NCBI GenBank assembly: GCA_965200955.1
Contig: OZ241742.1
Location: 2,542,001-2,606,000 of the forward strand
Source: Bin80 sp026708685
GTDB lineage: Bacteria; Bacteroidota; Rhodothermia; Rhodothermales; Bin80
DNA length: 64,000 nt
Direction of reading: 5' to 3'
Part shown: piece by piece, positions 1 to 7,524 of the stretch
Numbering within the stretch: position 1 is the stretch's first letter
How the letters are laid out: each line of letters begins with the position of its first letter
Made by a program: the position numbers and the translations under genes
Notes under the pieces: model-generated
Seen by the model: only the letters and a program-made list of their open reading frames with translations
Databases searched by the model: none
What the model was told of the DNA's origin: nothing

Positions 1-47
1 TGCGGTTGAAGCGGTGCGATAAGTATTAGTCTGACTGTCATCGCTGA

Positions 48-1073
48 TCAACCTGTAGAGAATACCTCTTCCAGAGAAGAAACATTCAAATCTGATTTGA
101 TTACAGAGTTCATGACGTTGTGCATTCGTGAATGCATCAATGGTAGGAGATCCGTAAATACGTCTTTCTGAAAGATTTGATAGGTATCAAGTCCATGGAC
201 TTCATCAGGACAGTGTTGTGCCAACTCAATGAGTCCAAGTAGTCCGATCCCAGATTCATAAGAAGAGCTGATGACGCATCGTTTCAGATGTGTATGAGCC
301 AAGTCAATCAGTTCAAGAGTTTTCGTTCGCCCTCCAAAGAGAGTTGGCTTGATCACCAATACATCGGCTATAGGCCTGTATCTTTCTGCGTCAGATTCGC
401 GGAGAGTTTCATCCAATGCGAGGGGTACTGCACTGAATTTGCCGAATTGAAAAAGTTGTGTCTTATCTTGGAGAGGTTCTTCAATGTAATCCAACATTAA
501 GCCCTGAGTTTGATCAACAAACTCCTTGGCATCGTTCACATTCCAACCTCTATTTGCATCAATACGAATCTTAATGCCGGGATTTTTATTGCAGATATGA
601 TGAACAAATTCTATATCCTGCTCTAAGGTTTGTAGTCCAACTTTCAGTTTGATCGCCTTGTATCCGCTCATGGTGAACTTAACAGATGGATTACGTAGTT
701 CATGAGTCACCAATTTGCATGATGTGATGGGACAGGGAGAGGGGGCTGGTTGTCGGTGTAGTGCTTTGTTTAGGTTGTGATGCGCCAGTTCAAATCCAAA
801 AAGGACAGATGGGTGAATGTGTTGATCTTCAATGAGAGGGGAGAGGTCTGGACAGCTGATGAGCAGCTTGGAATAATGGAGGGATTGCTTGATGGCTTGA
901 GACAGAGACTCTTGACTGAACCCAGGTAATGGACTGATTTCACCCCAGCCTTCGTGGTTTGAACTTGATAGACAGATTAAGAGTCCAGTTCGGTGAGTGT
1001 GCTGGGTACTAGCCCAACTCACAGGATGGATCAGGGGAAGGTGATATTTATAGAGGTCAATCCGATCAATCAT
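48..1073 (-). CDS. menC: o-succinylbenzoate synthase (MenC), enolase superfamily
   Basis: Dehydrates SHCHC to o-succinylbenzoate in menaquinone biosynthesis, in the cytoplasm. The 341-residue protein carries the muconate-lactonizing subgroup signature: a KLK motif with Lys144, metal ligands at about Asp172 (IRIDANRGW), Glu198 (YIEEPL) and Asp221 (LALDET), the second catalytic Lys242 (VIKPTLFGG), and SSSYESGIG near residue 270. The length is normal for MenC and the ATG start is clear. Dipeptide epimerases share this fold, but the SSSYESGIG stretch and overall form fit MenC better. No other men gene is visible, so the rest of the pathway would lie left of the window or elsewhere. A gap of about 170 bp separates it from the next minus-strand gene. 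Confidence 0.85.
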   Translation of the reverse strand: MIDRIDLYKYHLPLIHPVSWASTQHTHRTGLLICLSSSNHEGWGEISPLPGFSQESLSQAIKQSLHYSKLLISCPDLSPLIEDQHIHPSVLFGFELAHHNLNKALHRQPAPSPCPITSCKLVTHELRNPSVKFTMSGYKAIKLKVGLQTLEQDIEFVHHICNKNPGIKIRIDANRGWNVNDAKEFVDQTQGLMLDYIEEPLQDKTQLFQFGKFSAVPLALDETLRESDAERYRPIADVLVIKPTLFGGRTKTLELIDLAHTHLKRCVISSSYESGIGLLGLIELAQHCPDEVHGLDTYQIFQKDVFTDLLPLMHSRMHNVMNSVIKSDLNVSSLEEVFSTG

Positions 1074-1242
1074 GGCGTGGATGACTGCACTTAGGAAAGA
1101 AACGAATAATGGTGCATGATAGTAGGGCTCCTGTGGGGCAGAAGAGGTTATCTATGTTGGGTAGAAAAGAAGAGATTCAGGCGAGCCTGATTTGGGGAAG
1201 ATCACCATTCATATGTTAGACAATCCAATCAAGACAACATAG

Positions 1243-2199
1243 CTACACATCCCATGCAAGTGCAGCCGCACCTTTCACCACACCATAATCAGGCATGTTG
1301 GAAACTTCGATCAATACCTCCTCTTCAGGGGGATACCGAAATGTATGTTGATGGACATGTGCACGTACCTGCTCTAAGTAGTAAGATGCTCCAGTAGAAG
1401 CACCACCACCGATAATGATGATTTGCGGGGAATACATATGCACTACGCTAACCAGAAACCACCCTAACTCTTTTGTCCATGTCGACAGCACATCCAAACA
1501 CAGTGCATCACCACATTTTGCACCATCAAGAACCGTTTCATAATCGATACGGCTTGGATCCTGAAAGTAGAGATCATTCAATTGAGAGGGGAGACCTCTG
1601 GCTAATCCATCGCGAGCAAGGACCGCCAGAGCGGAAGCAGAGCACAGGATGTTGGCCGTTCCTCGTGCACGGGTAATACACAAACGATCGCTATTAGACT
1701 GTTGAATAATATGACTCGCTTGTGTGCCAAACTGAAGATGTGGGTCACGTAGGATCTGACCGTTCAAAAGTACACCTGAGCCAACGCCAGTTCCAAGCGT
1801 AATCGAAACCGCCCAGTCATAGTCTCTGGCTTTGCCATATTTCGTTTCACCAAGAATGGATAATCGTCCATCATTATCAGCAATGACGGGTAGGTCAAGT
1901 GCATCAGCCAGATTGCTGACCATTGGGTAGCCCTCTATGCGAAGTTTTCCTGGCAACAGGACTACCCCTTTGGCGGGATCTACCGCACCTGGGAAGGCAA
2001 TTCCAATGGATGCAGGAGCGGAACCAATCCGCGATTGGATGGATGAAATTTCCTTGAGGAGGGTGGCTTCAAGTTGCTCCGCGGTTTGATGATAGCCAGA
2101 TGGACATAGATGCGTTTCAATCAGAGTGCCGTCATCAAGCACAGCACCCATTTTGATGCGGGTTCCACCGACATCTATTCCAATCACATAGTCATTCAT
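1243..2199 (-). CDS. ROK-family sugar kinase with degenerate zinc motif
   Basis: Probable sugar kinase of the ROK family. The N-terminal phosphate-binding motif GIDVGGT lies at residues 7-13, GAVDPAKG follows near residue 90, and IADNDGR and TLGTGVGSG follow in mid-protein. The usual ROK zinc cluster (CxCGxxGCxE) is not intact: the equivalent stretch reads RLCITRARGTANILC, so zinc binding and substrate specificity are uncertain. The ATG at 2199 is preferred over an upstream start at 2238 because the protein then begins MNDYVIGID and overlaps the SIS gene by only 8 bases, suggesting translational coupling. Substrate unknown; the SIS neighbour hints at an amino sugar or sugar phosphate. Confidence 0.75.
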   Translation of the reverse strand: MNDYVIGIDVGGTRIKMGAVLDDGTLIETHLCPSGYHQTAEQLEATLLKEISSIQSRIGSAPASIGIAFPGAVDPAKGVVLLPGKLRIEGYPMVSNLADALDLPVIADNDGRLSILGETKYGKARDYDWAVSITLGTGVGSGVLLNGQILRDPHLQFGTQASHIIQQSNSDRLCITRARGTANILCSASALAVLARDGLARGLPSQLNDLYFQDPSRIDYETVLDGAKCGDALCLDVLSTWTKELGWFLVSVVHMYSPQIIIIGGGASTGASYYLEQVRAHVHQHTFRYPPEEEVLIEVSNMPDYGVVKGAAALAWDV

Positions 2200-2968
2200 C
2201 GGTGAACAGGTGAGCCAAGCTTTTTCTGTACGAGTCATAGAACAGGTCTAATTGATGCTCAGCTGAAGTGTTACCGATGAATTGGTGACTGGGTAAAAGA
2301 ACGGGTGGATGACCAAGTGCCAAAAGTTTTTCTGCCACCGAAACCCTTAACATATTCATCAACATTCCACCAGTGACCGTCGATATCGGTCCAGTGCGCC
2401 ACTGAAGTCCTTCAAGTTCAAGGATACAGTCACCAGGGGGACATTGGTTGTCAAGAACGATGTCCGCGATATCAACGAGTTTTTTACCTGATGGATGTGG
2501 AGCATCTGTAGCATCACTATGTGCTCTGGAAACTACACCAATCACGGGCATATGGCGTTCTTTAACTCCTAAAGCCATTTCTACAATCAGAGGACGAATT
2601 CCACTGGTGGAAATGATGATAAATGCGTCATGCGGACCAAAACGAAAACTCTTTAAAATTTCTTCGGCATACCCATGTACTTTTTCTAAATGGAGTGGTC
2701 CACGCAGACCATTTGGTCCAATGATCGCAGAATGGTTGGAAAGAGCTAATTCTACGAGGGCATAAAAACCAACAAATCCTCCTTGACGAGGTGTCATTTC
2801 TTCACACATCATCCGAGAGTGCCCTGTACCAAAACAGAAGATCAGCCCCCCTTTAGCAATCCGGTGAGCACATAATTCAGCCGCCCTGTCAATTTCCTCC
2901 GATTGCGTTTCTTTCAGCTGTTGCAACCGTTGTAGTGTCTGGTCAAAGTAACTCAATGCTGCTGACAT
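2192..2968 (-). CDS. SIS-domain sugar isomerase-like protein
   Basis: A 258-residue SIS (sugar isomerase) domain protein of the UPF0309 type. The SIS core is visible as FCFGTGHSRMM near residue 48, the HSAIIGPNGLRG stretch near residue 85, and FIIISTSGIRP near residue 122. Such proteins bind phosphosugars as isomerases, etherase-like enzymes or regulators; the exact reaction cannot be read from the sequence. The start is taken at the ATG at 2968; an in-frame TTG at 2977 is less likely. It follows the HU-like/SPOR gene after 9 bases and overlaps the ROK kinase by 8, so the three are probably one transcript. A kinase plus SIS pair is typical of sugar or cell-wall recycling, but this is inference. 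Confidence 0.75.
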   Translation of the reverse strand: MSAALSYFDQTLQRLQQLKETQSEEIDRAAELCAHRIAKGGLIFCFGTGHSRMMCEEMTPRQGGFVGFYALVELALSNHSAIIGPNGLRGPLHLEKVHGYAEEILKSFRFGPHDAFIIISTSGIRPLIVEMALGVKERHMPVIGVVSRAHSDATDAPHPSGKKLVDIADIVLDNQCPPGDCILELEGLQWRTGPISTVTGGMLMNMLRVSVAEKLLALGHPPVLLPSHQFIGNTSAEHQLDLFYDSYRKSLAHLFTDE

Positions 2969-2977
2969 AAAGATCAA

Positions 2978-4099
2978 TCAGAAATCGAGAATATTCATCA
3001 CCCAGGAATCGGAGGGGATCTCACTAAGATTTTCTTTGAGAAAAACCGCTTCCGGAATCGTAGAAACTTGACCAATCGTGACTCGAAAGCGATTATTGGT
3101 GCCAATCAGTGTATCTACTGGGATCGCAGGGTAGATCCTACGGTATTGTTCAACGACAGTGAGGGCCCGAGAAGATACATTGAATGATGCGATCACCAGA
3201 GTGTAGCCACCTAATTGGCGATCAAGCGTCGGTAATTCTCGACTCGGGGCAGGTACATTAGCAGGAGTTTCAGTAGCAGGTGGATTGGTATCTGATGATG
3301 GAGTCTCTGGTGGATCCTCCACAACAGGATCGGTTTCCGAAGGTTCCTCGGACTGGGAGGCCACAGCCTCACTGGAAGGGGAGATCTCGGATGATGCTTC
3401 ATCCTGAGATGGCTCTGCCTCAGTGTCAAAAAATTGGCCCAGATTGGAGAAAAATTCTTCGGTTTCGGTAGGGGGAGCCTCCGTCGTGTCTATATCTGAC
3501 GGTCCAGCATTCTCAATCGCCTGATTAGTAAATTCAGTGATTCTTGGAATGAGAAAATAACTTGCAATGATGAGAACGAGTACAGTGGGAATGGCAATCA
3601 GGGGCCATGCGGTTCGTTTTCTGGCATGAGACGGTCTTTTTGAAGGTGATGAAGCGGGTGGTGGATCTTTAATTTCTACTGGAGTGATCTCCAATGAATG
3701 TCCAAAAATGAATTTGATCAGATCCGTGTCGGCAGAAAAGGAAAACCCATCATGTGACTTGGAGAATGTTCCCAGTCCATCAATGGCTACGGGCATCTGA
3801 CCAATCAACTCTTTGGTCAAAACAGAAATGACTGCCTCTGATTGCTCAGATGAGACTCCAAGATCTGAAGCAAATTCAGCGACGAAAGACTCATCCGCAC
3901 TCTCAGAGACATCACTTTCCAGAAGTATATTTCTATTGGGGGGATGAATGCTAAACTTGTCGGGCCCCAATGACTCAGACCTGCTCGGCACTGAAACGAC
4001 AGTCAGTGTGCCAATTCCTGGAAGAGAAACGCGAAGATCCTTTTTTAGAATCTTACGAACAGTTGCAACAAAATCCTTAAAAACTCTTTTACTTTCCAC
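2978..4099 (-). CDS. HU-like domain and SPOR-domain membrane protein
   Basis: A 373-residue protein with an unusual but FCB-typical layout. The N-terminus (about 1-70) resembles an HU/CCDC81-like fold (LPGIGTLTV), with a related second segment to about 130 (DGLGTFSK). A single membrane helix lies at about 164-186, followed by a long acidic, Pro/Ser/Glu-rich linker to about 285. A SPOR domain occupies the last 80 or so residues (GGYTLVIASF, FRVTIGQV). SPOR domains bind denuded peptidoglycan at division sites, so the protein probably spans the inner membrane with its N-terminus in the cytoplasm. The start is GTG. It heads a run with the SIS and ROK genes. Its role in linking envelope and chromosome is inference. 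Confidence 0.75.
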   Translation of the reverse strand: MESKRVFKDFVATVRKILKKDLRVSLPGIGTLTVVSVPSRSESLGPDKFSIHPPNRNILLESDVSESADESFVAEFASDLGVSSEQSEAVISVLTKELIGQMPVAIDGLGTFSKSHDGFSFSADTDLIKFIFGHSLEITPVEIKDPPPASSPSKRPSHARKRTAWPLIAIPTVLVLIIASYFLIPRITEFTNQAIENAGPSDIDTTEAPPTETEEFFSNLGQFFDTEAEPSQDEASSEISPSSEAVASQSEEPSETDPVVEDPPETPSSDTNPPATETPANVPAPSRELPTLDRQLGGYTLVIASFNVSSRALTVVEQYRRIYPAIPVDTLIGTNNRFRVTIGQVSTIPEAVFLKENLSEIPSDSWVMNILDF

Positions 4100-4703
4100 C
4101 TGTCAAGTAAATTAAAATGGGGTTGATGAAAAACACAAACCAGTATTGAGCAAAGATATTTAAGCTGGCAAGATGTTAACGATCCATTGAAACGATGGTT
4201 CATTCTGTTGAAGGATGTCCATGACGATCAAAGGTAATCAAATCACTGCAGATCCTATCCATCACGACTCACCAAGCACCAGATAAAAGATGATGTGCCA
4301 TTGATGATTGTTTGTTCCATCCATAACGAAGTGATGGGGGGTATACAAAGTTTGTCAAGATACCGCCAATCATACAGCATCAATTATATCCATGAACCTT
4401 TTGCCTACCCTCAAGAGCAACTCCAGAACATCAATGAAGAGAAATCAGGACCTGATTTCGACGAAAACTTGGAGATTTGCAGATGCATCAGTCTCTTTGT
4501 AATCACACACTTAAGAAGATTCGGTCAAGATGCATTGATTGGGAAATCATTCTGTTCAATGACGGAATTCTATCGGATTGATCAACAATGCAAGAAAAAT
4601 GTTCAATGCTGTTCATCAATAAAATATACGTTTTATGCATTCGGGTTCTGGGAAGAATCTAGTGTTGCACTTTGCACATCATCTCATTTTTAATTTTCAT
4701 CGT
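4100..4703. other. intergenic region between divergent genes
   Basis: This 604-bp gap separates the leftward HU-like/SPOR gene from the rightward PfkB kinase, so it should contain both promoters. An open frame at 4295-4693 is present but has no recognisable domain and a composition unlike its neighbours. A short imperfect hairpin (CCAT...ATGG) lies near 4191-4202. No RNA gene or clear promoter was recognised. Confidence 0.4.
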
Positions 4704-5633
4704 ATGAGCATTCTCATTGCAGGAACCCTTGCATTGGATACCATTGAAACCCCTACAGAAAAAGCCGAGCGAATTTTGGGAGGCAGTGCAACGTATATCG
4801 CACTTGGTGCCCGTCCATTGGTAGCATCAATTGGACTTGTTGCAGTTATAGGCAGAGACTTTCCTGATGAGTATCGCCAGATCCTAAAATCCATCAATGT
4901 AGATCTCAGCGGTGTACAGCATGTCAAAGACCAGAACTCGTTTGCATGGGGCTGTCAATACAGAGATAATCTAAATACCAGAGAGACCACCTTTACGCAT
5001 CTGAATGCACTGGAACACTTTCAACCCATCGTACCAGAGCATTTTTCTCAGTGTAAAGTCCTTTGTTTGGGTAATTTAGCACCTCATATTCAAAGTGATA
5101 CTTTAAGTCAGGTGAGTGATGCATCATTTGTAGCATGTGACACGATGAATTATTGGATTCGCGAAACGCCTGCGGATTTGAGACGCGTACTTCGAGAAGT
5201 GGATTGCCTCGTCATTAATGATGAAGAAGCCATCCAGATGACCGATCAAACAAATCTGTTTGCAGCTGCTCATCAGGTCTTAAGGATGGGGCCAAAATCC
5301 CTGGTGATCAAGAAGGGGGAGCATGGTGCAATGTTGTTTGTAGAAGATCACATCTTTATTGTCCCCGGATTCCCTTTGAAAGATGTTCAAGATCCAACGG
5401 GTGCTGGAGATGCCTTTCTTGGTGCTATGGCTGGTAGCCTGTGTAATGAAACCCACATAGGATTGGATGCACTCAAGAGATCGGTCGTGTATGGGGGGAC
5501 GGTGGCCTCGTTCTGTGTAGAAGCCATAGGACATGATCAACTCATGGATCTATCCCCATTCACCATTGAACAGCGTGCAGCACAGTTTGGTGGTGTTACT
5601 GAGTGGCCTTCACTGCAACGCCAAACAGAGTGA
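4704..5633 (+). CDS. PfkB-family carbohydrate kinase
   Basis: A ribokinase-like sugar kinase of 309 residues, transferring the ATP gamma-phosphate to a sugar or nucleoside. The N-terminal ILIAGTLALD and GGSATYIALGA (sugar-site glycine motif) are clear, and the C-terminal PfkB signature DPTGAGDAFLGA includes the catalytic base at about Asp236. The ATG at 4704 was chosen because the family fold starts directly at MSILIAG; the open frame extends further upstream without conserved sequence. Substrate unknown. It lies about 100 bp before folB on the same strand. Confidence 0.85.
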   Translation: MSILIAGTLALDTIETPTEKAERILGGSATYIALGARPLVASIGLVAVIGRDFPDEYRQILKSINVDLSGVQHVKDQNSFAWGCQYRDNLNTRETTFTHLNALEHFQPIVPEHFSQCKVLCLGNLAPHIQSDTLSQVSDASFVACDTMNYWIRETPADLRRVLREVDCLVINDEEAIQMTDQTNLFAAAHQVLRMGPKSLVIKKGEHGAMLFVEDHIFIVPGFPLKDVQDPTGAGDAFLGAMAGSLCNETHIGLDALKRSVVYGGTVASFCVEAIGHDQLMDLSPFTIEQRAAQFGGVTEWPSLQRQTE

Positions 5634-5738
5634 TCTCTCACTGCTCACACTATGGTTTTAGCAAGAATGCCCGATGCTTTGTGAAATGAATCTTTCAAAA
5701 TCATCAATGACGAGTTCAATCATGCTGATGGGGCAACA

Positions 5739-6104
5739 ATGCACCTGATTCGGCTTGTCAATGCCACCTTTTTCGCCCATCATGGGTGTACTCCCCAAGA
5801 ACAGCATGTCGGTGGGCGTTATGAAGTGGACGTTGAAGTGAAGTTTGATTTTGAAGCAGCAGCTCGCACAGATGATCTTCATCTCACGGTGTGCTATGAA
5901 GACATTTATGCTATTGTCAATACGATCGTTGAGGACCATCAATTTGATTTGATTGAACGGATGGCGTATCTTATAGCCGAACAGGTTTGTGAATTATCTG
6001 ACAAGATTGATTACGCTGAAGTGATTGTTAGAAAGTGTAATCCACCGATCAGGGGAACTGCTGACTATGCAGAAGTTGTGTACAGAAGTGTCACTCAAAG
6101 TTGA
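5739..6104 (+). CDS. folB: dihydroneopterin aldolase (FolB)
   Basis: A 121-residue protein with the FolB fold: it opens with IRLVNATFFAHHGCTPQEQ, and LTVCYEDIYAIV, FDLIERMAYLIAE and VIVRKCNPPI follow in the expected order. It converts 7,8-dihydroneopterin to 6-hydroxymethyl-dihydropterin plus glycolaldehyde in folate synthesis, usually as an octamer. The length is standard. It converges with and overlaps the end of maf by 14 bases. No other folate gene is in the window. Confidence 0.88.
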   Translation: MHLIRLVNATFFAHHGCTPQEQHVGGRYEVDVEVKFDFEAAARTDDLHLTVCYEDIYAIVNTIVEDHQFDLIERMAYLIAEQVCELSDKIDYAEVIVRKCNPPIRGTADYAEVVYRSVTQS

Positions 6105-6687
6105 CAAGATCGTCATAATTCTGCTTCAACAGTACATACAATCTGTGAAGCGGCAACCCCACAACGGTATAATAATCTCCGTTGATGCGTTCAACAAATA
6201 AAGCCCCACTGTCATCTTGAATTCCATAGGCACCTGCCTTATCCATAGGTAGCCGGGTTTTTATATATCTTGATATTTCGTCATGACTCAGTTTCCCGAA
6301 CGTCACCTCCGTTGCTTCTACTGCTGTAACGGATCTATGTGAACAGTGATGTATCAATGCGATTCCAGTGTAGACGGTGTGGGTTGTACCACTCAACTGC
6401 TGAAGCATCCTCTCTGCCTCCTCTTCGTCTTTTGGCTTATTGAAAATCTCTCCCTTACAGACGACAAGAGTGTCAGCACCAAGAACCAGTGCATCAGGCT
6501 TCTGGGTTGCAATGGTTGTAGCTTTTTGAAGAGCCAGATACTCAGCCAACTTTTGGGGTGTAGAATGATCATCGGGTGTCTCGTCAATGTTTGCGGGGAT
6601 GGCCATAAAAGGCATGCCTACCTGCTCAAGGAGTTTGCGCCTTCGCGGAGACTGAGATGCGAGAATAAAAAGGGTATTGATCTTCAT
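6091..6687 (-). CDS. maf: Maf-like nucleotide pyrophosphatase
   Basis: A 198-residue Maf/HAM1-superfamily protein that hydrolyses dTTP/UTP or modified NTPs to monophosphates (housecleaning). Diagnostic motifs are ILASQSPRRRKLL at the N-terminus, IDETPDD near residue 37, the catalytic VLGADTLVV region near residue 70, and DKAGAYGIQD near residue 150. The ATG at 6687 gives MKINTLFILAS; an upstream in-frame TTG at 6693 is not needed. It runs against folB and is divergent from the ParA gene 54 bp away, so the two share a short promoter region. Confidence 0.87.
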   Translation of the reverse strand: MKINTLFILASQSPRRRKLLEQVGMPFMAIPANIDETPDDHSTPQKLAEYLALQKATTIATQKPDALVLGADTLVVCKGEIFNKPKDEEEAERMLQQLSGTTHTVYTGIALIHHCSHRSVTAVEATEVTFGKLSHDEISRYIKTRLPMDKAGAYGIQDDSGALFVERINGDYYTVVGLPLHRLYVLLKQNYDDLVNFE

Positions 6688-6740
6688 GAACAAGAAATTT
6701 GAAACACAAATTTTTCAACAGTCCATCACTGGAAAGTCAC

Positions 6741-7511
6741 ATGCGAGTCATTACAGTTTGTAATCACAAAGGTGGTACGGGAAAAACGACCACATCTATG
6801 CATCTTGCTGCCGCCCTGAATCTGGTAGGATACAAAACCCTGGTAATTGATTTGGATCCCCAGGCCTATCTGACCTGCATGATGGATGTTGATATGTCCA
6901 CCATTGTACACTCATCTCTGAATTTGTTTGAACCAGACTCCCATCTTTCTGATCTTGAAATCCTTCATTTGCCATCGTTTGACTTATTGCCATGTACGGA
7001 TGGACTGATTCAAAAATCTCAAAAACTGACCCATGTGACGGACATGTTTTTGCTGAAAGAATCGATTCAGGGTCTAACTGGATATGATGCAGTGATTCTG
7101 GACACCGCCGCTGCCATTACTGTGTATGTGTTAAATGCGTTGGTTGCCACAGATATCTTGATGATTCCTGTTACGCCAGAACTCCAGTCCGTACATGGTG
7201 CATCACAAACATGGGATACGGCTAAAGAGATTCGTGAAAAATGGAACCCTGGACTTAAGATTGCTATGTTTCTTCTGACCAATGTACATGGTCGAAAAAA
7301 AGTTCACCGCCAGTATAGTAAGTACATGCGCAAAAAGTATGGACACCTTGTCATGGATAGTGTCATCCGTACGTGTTCTTCCTTGGCAGTCGCCTGCAAA
7401 GATGGACGCACCGTCTATGAAACCCAGATTCTTTCACGCGGAGCGAGGGATTATGCTTCGGTGGCGGATGAGTTAATCAGACATGTGCTTCCACCCATTA
7501 ATCGCCGTTAA
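6741..7511 (+). CDS. ParA-family ATPase without adjacent ParB
   Basis: A 256-residue ParA/MinD-type ATPase. The deviant Walker A box HKGGTGKTT (residues 9-17), the DLDPQAYLT motif near residue 40, and AVILDTAAAI with later MIPVTPE are all present. ParA proteins use ATP-dependent DNA binding to move chromosomes, plasmids or protein cargos. No ParB gene or parS-like repeat is seen nearby, so the cargo is unknown. The ATG at 6741 puts the Walker box at the usual distance; an upstream TTG extension lacks conservation. It ends 13 bases before the acylase gene. Confidence 0.82.
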   Translation: MRVITVCNHKGGTGKTTTSMHLAAALNLVGYKTLVIDLDPQAYLTCMMDVDMSTIVHSSLNLFEPDSHLSDLEILHLPSFDLLPCTDGLIQKSQKLTHVTDMFLLKESIQGLTGYDAVILDTAAAITVYVLNALVATDILMIPVTPELQSVHGASQTWDTAKEIREKWNPGLKIAMFLLTNVHGRKKVHRQYSKYMRKKYGHLVMDSVIRTCSSLAVACKDGRTVYETQILSRGARDYASVADELIRHVLPPINRR

Positions 7512-7524
7512 TATCTGATCATTC

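Noticed and set aside
4295..4693. 132-codon plus-strand open frame upstream of the PfkB kinase
   Set aside because: No domain, no hydrophobic pattern, atypical Cys/His/Tyr-rich composition; likely a chance frame in a promoter region.
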